DNA of 64,000 nucleotides, taken from positions 2,997,244 to 3,061,243 of the forward strand of contig NZ_RYFW01000001.1 of the NCBI RefSeq assembly GCF_004138335.1, given 5' to 3'. Below, one piece after another: positions 25,263-34,686 of the stretch. Position numbers and translations under genes: made by a program. Source of the DNA: Peristeroidobacter agariperforans (lineage in GTDB: Bacteria > Pseudomonadota > Gammaproteobacteria > Steroidobacterales > Steroidobacteraceae). A model generated the notes under the pieces. It did not search any database. It saw only the letters and a list, made by a program, of their open reading frames with translations, and was not told where the DNA came from. How positions within the stretch are numbered: position 1 is the first letter of the stretch; each line of letters opens with the position of its first letter.

Positions 25263-28137
25263 TGTTTGTCGCGGCGGCGAGCTCTGCCAGCAGAGCCGCC
25301 GCGCTCTTGAGATCCTGCGTCTCGAAGCCTTCGGTGAACTGATCGTAGATCTTCGAGAGCATCTCACGAGCTTCCCTCGCTCGACCCTGCGCAACGCGGA
25401 GCCGCGTCATCGTGATCGTCGTGCGCAGTTCCCAGCCGATCGCTCCTTGATGACGCGCCAGCGCGAGCGATTGCATGAGGCAATTCTCGGCTCGCATTTC
25501 GTCGGGCCGCGGCATCGATAGAAGCACGATCGCCTTGATACGAAACAACTCAGGCGCATCCCAGGTCTCGGCGCCGCCCGGTGCAAGGGCTATTGCATCG
25601 TTGATGACCGTGAGCGCCTCTTCCGCGCGTCCGGTGTTGGCCAGTGCCTCGGCGAGGCAACAGGCGGTGACCGACAGCATCAGATTCTTCTGGCTGGTGG
25701 ATTGCATGTTCGCCAGCGTGTCGCGGAGGATCTCGATGCCTGCTTCGAGATTGCCGCGCCGGACCAGCAGCTCGCCTTTCAAGGCCAGCGCCTCGGCATG
25801 AAACCACATCAGGCGGCCTTGCCAATGCGGCTGCGCCATCACTGTTTCATTCATTTCCTGCGCGGTCTCCAGGTCGCCGCACCACAGGAACACGTAACAG
25901 GAGTAGACCAGCGAATAGCTCACGCTGATCGGCGAGCCGGTTTCGGCCGCCTCGATCATGGATTCCCTGGCCGACTGCAACGCGCGGTCGGGAAACCCGC
26001 AGAGCCATTGCACGCGAGCGAGCCCGTACAACGCGCGAGTGCGATAGTAAAGTCCGGCGAGTTGCTGATCGGCATCGGTGGCGCGGATGCCGTGCGAGAA
26101 GCCGCTCTCGAACAACTGCTTCGATACAGCCGGATTGCCGAGCACGTATTGGGATGAGCCGAGCATCCAATCGGCAATGACGCGGCGGGACACGTCATTC
26201 GTGTCTCTCGCCACGGCATCCATTTCCTCAGCGACCGTCAGCGAGCTCTTGAAGTCGGTCATGCGCAGCACGTAGACGTGCAGTGCGCCGAGCAGTCGGA
26301 AACGAATCGCGGTTTCACCCAGCTGTCGCGCGATCTGGAGGCCGCGATCGATGGCCGAGCGCGCTTCGATTGAGTTGGTCAACAACGAAGAGATCGCCAG
26401 CGCTTCCTGCAGCACGAGCTCTCGTTTGTCGCCACGCGTCGCTGCTGGAAGCACTGCCAGCGCCGCCTCGCTCCACTTGCGACATTCGTTCCACAGCGAA
26501 AGATCCAGAAACGTGGAGACGGAGGCTGCCGCCAGATCGATGCCGAGTGCGGTTCTGTGAGACTCACTGCTTCCTGCACGTGCGCCGAAGCACCATTCGA
26601 GCGCTGCCCGCAGGTTGCCCAAGTGCTCATGACGCGTGCGTCGGCAGTCGCCGCCGGCAGCGAGATTCAGCAGCTGAGTGAAATAGCGGGCGTGACGCTC
26701 GGCAGTGACGTCCATTTCGTCGCCGCACTCCTCGAGCTTTCTGATCGCGTAGATGCGGGTCGTTTCCAGCAGGCGGTAACAGGTCGCGCCTTCGTGGGTC
26801 TTGATCGCCGACACCAGCGACTTTGCGATCAGCTGGTCGACGATGGAGGCGAGCTGAGCTTCATCGAGCTCCGCGTCTGAGGCCACGGCTTGCGCCGCTT
26901 CCAGCGTAAAGGTGCCGACGAACAGTGACAGTCTGCGCAGCACATGCTGCTCGGCGGGCGGCAGCAGGCTGTAGCTCCAGTCGAGCAGCGAATGCAGCGT
27001 CTGATGTCTCGGCAGCGCCGTGCGACGCCCTTGCCAATGCAGGCCCAGACGCTTGTTCAGCAACGTTGCCGTGCCTTCCAGACCGTGGGTGCCAATTCGC
27101 CCGGCGACGAACTCGAGCGCCAGCGCGATGCCGTCGAGCCGGCCGCAGATGTCGGCCACGATCGGCGCGTTCGCGTCGGTCAACTCGAAACGACTGTCGC
27201 TCGCCATGGCGCGTTCGACGAACAGCTTCACGGCAGGGAATGTCAGAGCCGTCGCCGCAGTCACCTTTGCATCGGCCGGCGGACTTTCGAGAGGGCGCAG
27301 CCAATGGGCGTGCTCACCTTCGACTCGCAGCGCCTCGCGACTCGTGGCGAGAATGTGAACTTCGGGCGCCTGGCTGAACATCATCTCGGCCAGCGGGGCG
27401 GCCCCATCGATCACGTGCTCGCAATTGTCGAGGATCAACAGCATTCGGGTCGTTCGCAGGAACGTCATCAGTGCTGCGAGCGGGTCGGCGCTTTGAATCG
27501 AGAGGCCGAGCGTCGATGCGATGGTTGCCGCGAGCAGCTTGGGATCGGCGAGCGCGCCGAGGTCGACGAAACACACTTTGCCCGCGAACTCTTCCAGCAT
27601 CGCGTGAGCGACCGAAATGGCCACTGTCGTCTTGCCCATACCGCCTGCGCCAACGATGGTGACGAAGCGATCGGTGCGCAGGTCGGCGACGATCGTTCGA
27701 ACCGCATCGTCGCGACCGACCATGCGAGCAAGTGCCGGCGGCAGCACGCGCCGCTCGACGATGATGGTGGAGTGAGGCGGCGAGGCTGTTGCTGTCGAAG
27801 GCGCAGTACGTGTGCGCTTCACCGGTGCAACGAACGTATAGCCTTGTCCGGCTACATTCGCGATGTATCGCGCGCCGTCTTCACCGTCGCCGAGCGCCTT
27901 GCGCAAGGTCGTCATGTGCACCCGGAGATTGCCCGGGCTCACCACGAGGTCGCGCCACACCCGTGAGATCAAGTCGCGGTGGCTGACGATCTCGCCGGCG
28001 CGTTCGACCAGTGCGATCAGAATGTCGAGCGCGCGGTCGCCCAGTGCGATGGCTACGCCGTCGCGCTCCAGTTTCCGGGTCAACGGGGAGAGTTGGAACG
28101 GCCCGAAGCAGACGGCGCCGTTATCTGAGCCGATCAT
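25210..28137 (-). CDS. Winged-helix transcriptional regulator fused to ATPase and TPR-like region
   Basis: A 975-residue regulator. Residues 8-105 are an OmpR/PhoB-type winged helix (Trans_reg_C) without a receiver domain. From about 135 to 400 comes an NB-ARC/AAA-like ATPase with Walker A GAGGMGKTT at 163-171 and Walker B LLILDN at 233-238. The remaining 550 residues are helical, TPR-like repeats, suited to ligand or protein sensing. The architecture resembles SARP/MalT-like STAND regulators, which act as signal-driven switches. It lies upstream of nothing on its own strand, and the target may be the neighbouring alpha/beta hydrolase cluster. The C-terminal 18 codons are antisense to the SMP-30 gene. 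Confidence 0.9.
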   Translation of the reverse strand: MIGSDNGAVCFGPFQLSPLTRKLERDGVAIALGDRALDILIALVERAGEIVSHRDLISRVWRDLVVSPGNLRVHMTTLRKALGDGEDGARYIANVAGQGYTFVAPVKRTRTAPSTATASPPHSTIIVERRVLPPALARMVGRDDAVRTIVADLRTDRFVTIVGAGGMGKTTVAISVAHAMLEEFAGKVCFVDLGALADPKLLAATIASTLGLSIQSADPLAALMTFLRTTRMLLILDNCEHVIDGAAPLAEMMFSQAPEVHILATSREALRVEGEHAHWLRPLESPPADAKVTAATALTFPAVKLFVERAMASDSRFELTDANAPIVADICGRLDGIALALEFVAGRIGTHGLEGTATLLNKRLGLHWQGRRTALPRHQTLHSLLDWSYSLLPPAEQHVLRRLSLFVGTFTLEAAQAVASDAELDEAQLASIVDQLIAKSLVSAIKTHEGATCYRLLETTRIYAIRKLEECGDEMDVTAERHARYFTQLLNLAAGGDCRRTRHEHLGNLRAALEWCFGARAGSSESHRTALGIDLAAASVSTFLDLSLWNECRKWSEAALAVLPAATRGDKRELVLQEALAISSLLTNSIEARSAIDRGLQIARQLGETAIRFRLLGALHVYVLRMTDFKSSLTVAEEMDAVARDTNDVSRRVIADWMLGSSQYVLGNPAVSKQLFESGFSHGIRATDADQQLAGLYYRTRALYGLARVQWLCGFPDRALQSARESMIEAAETGSPISVSYSLVYSCYVFLWCGDLETAQEMNETVMAQPHWQGRLMWFHAEALALKGELLVRRGNLEAGIEILRDTLANMQSTSQKNLMLSVTACCLAEALANTGRAEEALTVINDAIALAPGGAETWDAPELFRIKAIVLLSMPRPDEMRAENCLMQSLALARHQGAIGWELRTTITMTRLRVAQGRAREAREMLSKIYDQFTEGFETQDLKSAAALLAELAAATNITSPSLSSASGPGFYLQ

Positions 28138-28161
28138 GGCGACGGAGCATAACCGATTCGT

Positions 28162-28190
28162 GCCGGCCGCACGCAGGAGTGACGGCCGGC
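28162..28190 (-). terminator. GC-rich hairpin after the alpha/beta hydrolase gene
   Basis: GCCGGCCG at 28162-28169 pairs with CGGCCGGC at 28183-28190 around a 13-nt loop, 23 nt after the stop of the leftward hydrolase gene and just before the leftward regulator gene. No U-run follows, so this is a candidate only. Confidence 0.4.
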
Positions 28191-28212
28191 GCCGACACCG
28201 TGCCTGCGGGCT

Positions 28213-28980
28213 CTACAGGTTGGTCGCCGCGCGCTCGATCACTTTCGCGACGGCCTTTGGATTCGAGGTCATGACCACGTGGGAGCCGCCGTGGACTACT
28301 TCCGTATACCTGGATTTTGCGCGCTCAGCCATGAACTGCAGAGCTTGCGGGGGAATGTTCTTATCCCCATCGCCATAAATGAACCATGAAGGAATCGTCT
28401 TCCAGGCAGTTGCGCCGGTCGCTTCATTGAGCGCCGCTTCGGTAATGGGACGCTGGCCCGCCGCCATCGACGCAGCTTGCGCGGCCGAGACGTCAGCGGC
28501 GAACTGGTCGTGAAAGCGGCTTTGTTGAATGTAGAGATCCTTGCCGCCATCGGCGAGCGTGACCGGTGTGGCCAGCGCCGCGCCGAGCGTGCTGCCCGGG
28601 AACTTGCCTGACAGCGTGGACGCCGATTCGCCGACATCGGGCGCGAAGGCGGCGACATAGACCAGGGCCTTCACGTTCGATGCCTGGGCTTCGGTGATGA
28701 CCGAGCCCCCATACGAGTGGCCGACCAGCACGACCGGTTGTTTGATGCCGTTTGCGATGTCGTCGACATACTTCGCATCGTTCTTTACTCCGCGCAACGG
28801 GTTCGCGACGGCAACGACGTCATAGCCGTCTTTTTTCAGAATCGAGATGACGCCGTTCCAGCTGGACGCGTCCGCAAACGCGCCGTGCACCAGAAGGATC
28901 GTCGGCTTGGCGGGCTGCGACGCGGCCATCGAGCCCGTCAGCACAGCGGCGGTGGCGGTGATCGCGGTCAGGATTTTCAT
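28213..28980 (-). CDS. Exported alpha/beta hydrolase
   Basis: A 255-residue alpha/beta hydrolase with a signal peptide (1-24, ending in GSMAAS). LLVHGAFAD forms the oxyanion loop, GHSYGG carries the nucleophilic Ser, and the catalytic His is in VVHGGSHVV near the C-terminus. It resembles the small salicylate-esterase/EstC-like branch that acts on small esters or lactones. ATG 28980 has GAGGAA eight bases upstream, and the longer frame to 29013 lacks a site. It is followed upstream by the AhpD-like gene in the same direction and may form an operon with it. Confidence 0.87.
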   Translation of the reverse strand: MKILTAITATAAVLTGSMAASQPAKPTILLVHGAFADASSWNGVISILKKDGYDVVAVANPLRGVKNDAKYVDDIANGIKQPVVLVGHSYGGSVITEAQASNVKALVYVAAFAPDVGESASTLSGKFPGSTLGAALATPVTLADGGKDLYIQQSRFHDQFAADVSAAQAASMAAGQRPITEAALNEATGATAWKTIPSWFIYGDGDKNIPPQALQFMAERAKSRYTEVVHGGSHVVMTSNPKAVAKVIERAATNL

Positions 28981-29023
28981 GAGAGTGTTCCTCGTGATCT
29001 GAGTCTGGTGCACGGCGCGGGGG

Positions 29024-29500
29024 TTACTTCAATCCAGCCTTGTCCAGGCCATAGAGCGCATCGGCGGAGCCGGGGACGGTTTTGAAGGCGACGCTCAGGC
29101 GGTTCCAGCCGTTGATCGCCACGATGGCGAAGGTCAGATCGGAGATTTCCTTTTCCGACAACTGGCCACGCACACGCTCGTAGATGTCATCCGGTACGCC
29201 TTGCTCGGGCAGCTTGGTGACAATCTCGGTCCACGCCAGGGCAGCGCGTTCGCGAGGCGCGAACAAAGTGGACTCCCGCCAGACTGCGACGTGATGCAGA
29301 CGCAGCTCGCGCTCGCCGTGAATCTTGGCTTCCTTGACGTGCATGTCCACGCAGAAGCCGCAGCCGTTCAGCTGCGAAGCGCGCAGAGTTACCAGATCGA
29401 GAATCGATTCCTCGATCGTGCTTTCCTTGAGAGCGAGATTGAAGGCGGCGAATTTTTTCAGCAGTTCGGGGGACTGCTGGGCGTAGTTGATACGTTGCAT
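29024..29500 (-). CDS. Carboxymuconolactone decarboxylase/AhpD-like alkylhydroperoxidase family protein
   Basis: A 158-residue all-helical protein. C47-GF-C50 followed by H54 is the redox motif of AhpD-type peroxidases, in which the two cysteines reduce hydroperoxides. Length and the ESTLFAPRERAALAWTE segment match the single-domain CMD group. It probably works in the cytoplasm as an antioxidant. Upstream lies a stable hairpin just before its ribosome site (29514-29546), and the alpha/beta hydrolase gene follows after 43 nt. Confidence 0.9.
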   Translation of the reverse strand: MQRINYAQQSPELLKKFAAFNLALKESTIEESILDLVTLRASQLNGCGFCVDMHVKEAKIHGERELRLHHVAVWRESTLFAPRERAALAWTEIVTKLPEQGVPDDIYERVRGQLSEKEISDLTFAIVAINGWNRLSVAFKTVPGSADALYGLDKAGLK

Positions 29501-29513
29501 CGTCGATTACTCC

Positions 29514-29546
29514 GGGGATGGTTGCTCGCGCAACAACCATCCTCGG
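29514..29546 (-). promoter_or_regulatory. Hairpin immediately upstream of the AhpD-like gene
   Basis: GGATGGTTG at 29516-29524 pairs with CAACCATCC at 29534-29542 around a 9-nt loop, and the outer CCG/CGG bases extend the stem. On the minus strand the stem is followed at once by CCGGAG and then the ATG of the AhpD-like gene. It could end the EthD transcript or control access to the ribosome site. Confidence 0.5.
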
Positions 29547-29612
29547 AAAATCGAGGCATCGGTTCTTGGAGAAGTGCGGGGCAGTTTGCACGCGCCGCGC
29601 GTGCCCCTTGTA

Positions 29613-29933
29613 CTAAGGCTGGCCGACCACGACCTCACTGATCTGCACGATCGGCTGCAGGTCGGTGTAGTTGGGAATGTCCGCCATGATTTCCTTGGCG
29701 TGCGGACCGAATGCCGCCTGGAACGCTTCGACCGAATCGCAGTAGATGTGGCACATGCCTACGTAGGTTGCCGGCTCGCCGGGACTGCCGCCGCCCAAGC
29801 CTTTGTCCACGGTATAAAACCGGCACGCGGCGCCCATGCGAGCCTGCACCAGGGGCATGTGCTTGTCCTTGTAATAGGCATGGTCGAAGCGAGCGCCTGC
29901 TTTGTTCGGGTACATCACACTGACTTTGATCAT
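29613..29933 (-). CDS. EthD domain-containing protein
   Basis: A 106-residue ferredoxin-like fold protein with the EthD pattern: MIKVSVMYPNKAGARFDHAYY at the start, the HMPLV segment with its conserved His, and MCHIYCDSVEAF. EthD-like proteins are small dimeric helpers or enzymes often found near oxidoreductases in degradation of ethers or polyketide-like compounds, but most have no defined role. It precedes the AhpD-like and alpha/beta hydrolase genes on the same strand, suggesting one unit for xenobiotic or oxidant handling. Confidence 0.85.
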   Translation of the reverse strand: MIKVSVMYPNKAGARFDHAYYKDKHMPLVQARMGAACRFYTVDKGLGGGSPGEPATYVGMCHIYCDSVEAFQAAFGPHAKEIMADIPNYTDLQPIVQISEVVVGQP

Positions 29934-30102
29934 CGTTGTCTCCCGTCACTGCGCTGTGGTGGGGCCTATCCTGCGCTCAATCGCATTCGAAAGTCACCTT
30001 CACCGCGTCGCCCGCCGGCAGAAAATCTTCACAGGATTTGGTCTGCCCGAGAGTAACCGGCACGCGCACCATGGCGTGGTCGCCGTTGCACTGGAGTCAG
30101 TC

Positions 30103-30201
30103 ATGGACAGAGCCGTCGCTTTTTGGGTCTTGCTGCTGGTTGCCGCGACCTGGCTGTTCTACAAGCTCGCGGTGCTGCTGGAGCCAGGTTCCGAGAAATG
30201 A
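30103..30201 (+). CDS. Single-helix membrane peptide upstream of kdpF
   Basis: A 32-residue open frame with one hydrophobic helix (about 5-26, WVLLLVAATWLFYKLAVLL) and a charged tail. TGGAG eight bases before ATG 30103 gives a sound ribosome site, and the TGA overlaps the ATG of kdpF, so the two would be translated together. The size and layout recall KdpF, but the sequence differs. It could be a second KdpF-like stabilising peptide. It is too short to be sure it is translated. Confidence 0.5.
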   Translation: MDRAVAFWVLLLVAATWLFYKLAVLLEPGSEK

Positions 30202-30290
30202 GCGTCATGAACTGGATCGGTCTGACCTTGGCCCTGGGCCTGGGCGTGTACCTGGTGGTCGCGTTGATGTTCCCGGAGAGGTTCGCATGA
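30198..30290 (+). CDS. kdpF: K(+)-transporting ATPase subunit KdpF
   Basis: A 30-residue single-helix peptide (helix about 6-23 followed by the FPERF end that is typical of KdpF). KdpF sits at the lipid interface of the KdpFABC complex and stabilises it. Start ATG 30198 overlaps the preceding peptide and its TGA overlaps the kdpA start by 4 bp, giving tight coupling. Order F-A-B-C is the normal operon order. Confidence 0.85.
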   Translation: MSVMNWIGLTLALGLGVYLVVALMFPERFA

Positions 30291-32032
30291 ACCAGCTAGG
30301 AGCCCTCCAGATCGCGTTGTTCGCGATCGCGCTCACCGCACTGGTCAAGCCGCTGGGCAGCTTCATGGCAAGGATCTATCAGGGCGAGCGCACCTGGCTC
30401 TCGCCCGTGCTGGGGCCGGTGGAGCGCGGCATCTATGGTTTGTGCGGAATCGATGCGAACGTAGAGTCGTCCTGGAAACGCTATGCGCTCGCGGTGCTGC
30501 TGTTCAACTTCATCGGCTTCGTGGCCGTCTACATCATCCAGCTTGCACAGGGCGTGCTGCCGCTGAATCCGCAAGGGTTCGCGGGTGTGGAAGCCAAATC
30601 GGCTTTCAACACGGCTGTGAGCTTCGCCACCAACACCAACTGGCAGGGCTATGGCGGCGAGTCGACGATGAGTTACTTCACGCAAATGCTGGCGCTGAAC
30701 GTGCAGAACTTCATTTCTGCCGCCTCCGGCATGGCGGTGCTGGTGGCGTTGATTCGCGGCTTTGCACGCCGTCAGGCGCAGCAGATCGGCAACTTCTATG
30801 TCGATATGACGCGCAGCACGCTGTATGTGCTGTTGCCCTTGTCGCTGCTCCTGGCGCTGGCGCTCGTGTCGCAGGGCGTAGTGCAGAATTTTTCCGCGTA
30901 CGAGACGGTCGAGCTGGTGGAGCCGGTCACCGTCCAGTCGACGCAGGTGACGCAGCAAACGATTCCGATGGGTCCGGCCGCGAGTCAAATCGCGATCAAA
31001 CAACTGGGCACCAACGGCGGCGGCTTCTTCAATGTGAATTCCGCTCACCCGTTGGAAAACCCGACCCCGCTCGCAAACGTTCTCGAAGTGCTGGCGATCC
31101 TGCTGATTCCCGCCGCGCTGTGCTACACGTTCGGCCGCATGGTGAATGACACGCGCCAGGGATGGGCGGTGTACGCGGCGATGTTGATCATCTTCCTGCC
31201 GCTTGCGTTCGGTGTTTTCAGCGCCGAGCAGTCCGGCAATCCGCGGTTCGATACGCTGGGTGTGGACCAGGTGAGCTCGGCCACGCACTCTGGCGGCAAC
31301 ATGGAAGGCAAGGAAGTGCGTTTTGGCATCGCGAATTCCGCGTTGTGGGCGGCTGCCACCACGGCGGCGTCCAACGGTTCCGTGAACTCGATGCACGACT
31401 CGTACACGCCGCTCGGCGGCTTGGTGCCGATGTGGCTCATGCAGCTGGGCGAAGTCGTGTTCGGCGGCGCCGGTAGCGGGCTCTACGGCATGCTGATGTT
31501 TGCAATCGTTGCTGTGTTCATCGCCGGCTTGATGGTGGGTCGTACGCCGGAATATCTGGGAAAGAAGATCGAAGCATACGAAGTGAAAATGGCTTCGCTC
31601 GTGCTGTTGCTCCCTTGCGTGGTGGTGCTGCTCGGCACCGCGATAGCGAGTGCGGTTCCCGCCGGCACGGGCAGCGTCGCGAATCCGGGTGCTCACGGCT
31701 TCTCGGAGATCCTGTATGCGTTCTCTTCGGCCGGTAACAACAACGGCAGTGCGTTCGGCGGGCTGTCCGCGAACACGCCGTTCTACAACCTCGCGCTGGC
31801 TGTGGCGATGTGGATCTCGCGCTTCTGGATAATGATTCCAGTGCTCGCGATCGCCGGCAGTCTCGCTGGCAAACGAAACGTAGCGATTACCGCGGGCACG
31901 TTGCCGACGCATACGCCACTGTTCATCGCGATGCTCATCGGCGTCGTCCTGATGGTTGGCGCATTGACATTCCTGCCTTCGCTCGCGCTCGGTCCCATCG
32001 TCGAGCACTTGCAGATGATTGGCAAAGGTTGA
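30287..32032 (+). CDS. kdpA: Potassium-transporting ATPase potassium-binding subunit KdpA
   Basis: A 581-residue channel-like subunit with about ten membrane helices. The four selectivity-type loops are visible: TNTNWQ near 117, LGTNGGGFF near 243, [11 protein letters not shown] near 365 and [13 protein letters not shown] near 484. It binds and conducts K+ in the KdpFABC complex, which scavenges potassium at very low concentration. ATG 30287 overlaps kdpF (ATGA). Length matches the family (about 560-590). Confidence 0.96.
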   Translation: MNQLGALQIALFAIALTALVKPLGSFMARIYQGERTWLSPVLGPVERGIYGLCGIDANVESSWKRYALAVLLFNFIGFVAVYIIQLAQGVLPLNPQGFAGVEAKSAFNTAVSFATNTNWQGYGGESTMSYFTQMLALNVQNFISAASGMAVLVALIRGFARRQAQQIGNFYVDMTRSTLYVLLPLSLLLALALVSQGVVQNFSAYETVELVEPVTVQSTQVTQQTIPMGPAASQIAIKQLGTNGGGFFNVNSAHPLENPTPLANVLEVLAILLIPAALCYTFGRMVNDTRQGWAVYAAMLIIFLPLAFGVFSAEQSGNPRFDTLGVDQVSSATHSGGNMEGKEVRFGIANSALWAAATTAASNGSVNSMHDSYTPLGGLVPMWLMQLGEVVFGGAGSGLYGMLMFAIVAVFIAGLMVGRTPEYLGKKIEAYEVKMASLVLLLPCVVVLLGTAIASAVPAGTGSVANPGAHGFSEILYAFSSAGNNNGSAFGGLSANTPFYNLALAVAMWISRFWIMIPVLAIAGSLAGKRNVAITAGTLPTHTPLFIAMLIGVVLMVGALTFLPSLALGPIVEHLQMIGKG

Positions 32033-32037
32033 TCCTC

Positions 32038-34086
32038 ATGGTTACGCAAGCGATTCTCCGCTCGGCCATCGTCGAATCGTTCCGCAAGCTCAGTCCGCGA
32101 GTGCAGGTACGCAATCCGGTGATGTTCGTGGTGTTCGTCGGCAGCATTTTCACCACGATGATCGGCATCGGCGCGGCCATGGGCCAGATGGAAGGGGCGG
32201 GTCGCCCTGGATTTATCCTGACGATCGCGGCCTGGCTGTGGTTGACGGTGTTGTTCGCGAACTTCGCAGAGGCGCTGGCCGAAGGACGCGGCAAGGCGCA
32301 AGCCGCGACCTTGCGATCGATGCGCAAGAACACCTACGCCAGGAAACTCACCGCCAACAATCGCGCCGAGTACAAATCGGTCGAGGCGAGTACGCTGCGC
32401 CGGGGCGACCTGGTGCTGGTCGAGGCTGGCGACACCATCCCTGCGGATGGCGAGATCGTCGAAGGCGTCGCTTCGGTAAACGAGAGCGCGGTCACTGGCG
32501 AATCCGCGCCAGTGCTGCGTGAAGCAGGCGGCGACTTCTCTTCGGTGACCGGCGGCACGTCCGTGCTGTCCGATTGGATCGTCGTGCGCGTCACAGCGAG
32601 GGAAGGCGAAGGCTTCCTCGATCGCATGATCGCGATGGTCGAGGGCGCCAGGCGCGGCAAGACACCGAACGAGATCGCGCTATCGATTCTGCTCGCGATG
32701 CTCACGCTGGTGTTCCTGCTTACCACCGGCACGCTCGCGCCATTCTCGCAGTTCGCGGTGAATGCGGCCGGACAGGGCTCGGTTGTGACACTCACTGTAC
32801 TGGTCGCGTTACTGGTCTGTTTGATTCCGACGACCATCGGCGCGCTGCTGTCGGCAATCGGTATCGCCGGCATGGATCGCATGGTGCGCGCGAATGTGAT
32901 TGCCACGTCGGGCCGTGCGGTCGAGGCTGCTGGCGACGTTGACGTGCTGCTGTTGGATAAGACGGGCACGATCACGTTGGGCGATCGCCAGGCATCGGCG
33001 TTCGTGCCGGCGCCGGGTGTCACCGAGCAGGAGCTCGCGGACGTGGCGCAACTGGCGTCGCTCGCGGATGAAACGCCCGAAGGCCGCTCAATCGTCGTGC
33101 TCGCCAAGCAGAAGTTTCAGTTGCGCGCCCGTGATCTGGCGAATGTGTCGCACACGTTCCATAAATTCTCGGCGCAATCACGCATGAGCGGCGTCGATCT
33201 AGAAGGACGTGGCCTGCGTAAAGGTGCGGCTGACGCAATTCGCAGGTTTGTCGAAGAACAAGGCGGCGTGTGGCCGACCAAACTCAGCGAGTCGGTGGAC
33301 ACGATCGCGCGTCGCGGCGCCACGCCTATTGTGGTCGCCGATGGCAAGCGCGTGCTCGGTGTGATCGAGCTGCGCGATGTGGTGAAGGGCGGCATTCGCG
33401 AGCGCTTTGCCGAGCTGCGTCAGATGGGCATCAAGACCGTCATGGTGACGGGCGACAATCGACTCACTGCCGCTGCGATTGCCGCCGAAGCGGGCGTGGA
33501 TGATTTCCTCGCCGAAGCCACGCCGGAGAAGAAGCTCGCGCTGATTCGTAGCAATCAAAATGAGGGCCGCCTGGTCGCGATGTGCGGCGACGGCACCAAC
33601 GACGCTCCGGCGCTCGCGCAAGCCGACGTGGCCGTGGCCATGAACACGGGCACGCAGGCCGCGAAGGAAGCCGGCAACATGGTCGACCTCGATTCCAATC
33701 CGACCAAGCTGATCGAGATCGTCGACGTCGGCAAGCAAATGCTGGTGACGCGCGGTGCTTTGACGACGTTTTCCATCGCTAACGATGTCGCCAAGTACTT
33801 CGCGATCATTCCGGCGGCCTTCGCGGCGACCTATCCATCGCTGAGTGCGCTGAACGTCATCGGGCTGGCAAGTCCGCAGAGCGCCATCCTCTCGGCGGTG
33901 ATCTTCAACGCCATCATCATTGTGTTCCTGGTGCCGCTGGCGTTGCGCGGAGTCAAAACCCGGGCAACATCTGCAGCTCAGCTGCTACGGCGGAATTTGT
34001 TGATCTACGGCGTCGGCGGCCTGGTCGTGCCCTTCATCGGCATCAAGGTCATCGACCTGTTACTCTTGGCCTTCGGCCTGGTGTGA
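32038..34086 (+). CDS. kdpB: Potassium-transporting ATPase ATP-binding subunit KdpB
   Basis: A 682-residue P-type ATPase. D307 in DKTGT is the phosphorylated Asp, VTGES near 148-152 is the actuator loop and [15 protein letters not shown] is the hinge motif. It hydrolyses ATP to drive K+ uptake through KdpA. It begins 5 nt after kdpA at ATG 32038; the in-frame extension upstream overlaps kdpA and is not used. Ser in the TGES loop region, which is phosphorylated in E. coli KdpB as an off-switch, is present. Confidence 0.96.
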   Translation: MVTQAILRSAIVESFRKLSPRVQVRNPVMFVVFVGSIFTTMIGIGAAMGQMEGAGRPGFILTIAAWLWLTVLFANFAEALAEGRGKAQAATLRSMRKNTYARKLTANNRAEYKSVEASTLRRGDLVLVEAGDTIPADGEIVEGVASVNESAVTGESAPVLREAGGDFSSVTGGTSVLSDWIVVRVTAREGEGFLDRMIAMVEGARRGKTPNEIALSILLAMLTLVFLLTTGTLAPFSQFAVNAAGQGSVVTLTVLVALLVCLIPTTIGALLSAIGIAGMDRMVRANVIATSGRAVEAAGDVDVLLLDKTGTITLGDRQASAFVPAPGVTEQELADVAQLASLADETPEGRSIVVLAKQKFQLRARDLANVSHTFHKFSAQSRMSGVDLEGRGLRKGAADAIRRFVEEQGGVWPTKLSESVDTIARRGATPIVVADGKRVLGVIELRDVVKGGIRERFAELRQMGIKTVMVTGDNRLTAAAIAAEAGVDDFLAEATPEKKLALIRSNQNEGRLVAMCGDGTNDAPALAQADVAVAMNTGTQAAKEAGNMVDLDSNPTKLIEIVDVGKQMLVTRGALTTFSIANDVAKYFAIIPAAFAATYPSLSALNVIGLASPQSAILSAVIFNAIIIVFLVPLALRGVKTRATSAAQLLRRNLLIYGVGGLVVPFIGIKVIDLLLLAFGLV

Positions 34087-34096
34087 GGCGCAAATC

Positions 34097-34672
34097 ATGA
34101 GCGAGCTTCGGCCTGCATTGGTCTCGTTTCTGCTGCTGACGGTGGTGACCGGGCTGGTCTATCCACTGCTGGTCACGGGCATCTCTCAGGCCGCGTTCTC
34201 CGATGCGGCGAATGGCAGCCTGATTCGCGAAGGCGACAAGTTGCTCGGCTCGCGTCTCATCGGGCAGCCGTTCTCGGATCCGAAATATTTCTTTGGCCGA
34301 CCCTCTGCGACCGCGCCGCAGCCGTACAACGGGGCGGCGTCGAGCGGCTCGAACCAAAGCCCGACCAATCCGGCGCTGGCGAGCGCGATCAGCGACCGAA
34401 TCGCCAGGCTGCGCGCATTGGATCCCGGCAACCAGGCGCTTGTCCCGATCGATCTGGTGACCGCGTCGGGTAGCGGCCTCGATCCACACATCTCTCCGGC
34501 AGCTGCGGAGTATCAAGTGCCGCGCGTCGCTCGGATGCGCAACCGCCCGGAGAATGAGATTCGTGCGCTCGTGAAGGAAGCGACCGAGGGGCGAGCGTTC
34601 GGGATCCTGGGCGAGCCACGCGTGAATGTCTTGTTGTTGAACCTGGCGTTGGACGGCAAGAGGGCAAGCTGA
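34097..34672 (+). CDS. kdpC: Potassium-transporting ATPase subunit KdpC
   Basis: A 191-residue protein with one N-terminal membrane helix (about 8-30, SFLLLTVVTGLVYPLLVTGI) and a periplasmic domain with the conserved YFFGRPSAT, GSGLDPHISP and NVLLLNLAL segments. KdpC helps hold KdpA and KdpB together and modulates K+ affinity. It begins 10 nt after kdpB and ends 14 nt before kdpD. Confidence 0.95.
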   Translation: MSELRPALVSFLLLTVVTGLVYPLLVTGISQAAFSDAANGSLIREGDKLLGSRLIGQPFSDPKYFFGRPSATAPQPYNGAASSGSNQSPTNPALASAISDRIARLRALDPGNQALVPIDLVTASGSGLDPHISPAAAEYQVPRVARMRNRPENEIRALVKEATEGRAFGILGEPRVNVLLLNLALDGKRAS

Positions 34673-34686
34673 TCTACAGGTGTACG

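Noticed and set aside
30296-32008. A 570-codon open frame on the minus strand
   Set aside because: It is antisense to kdpA, His/Arg/Gln-rich and without any domain, so it is a shadow of the real gene.
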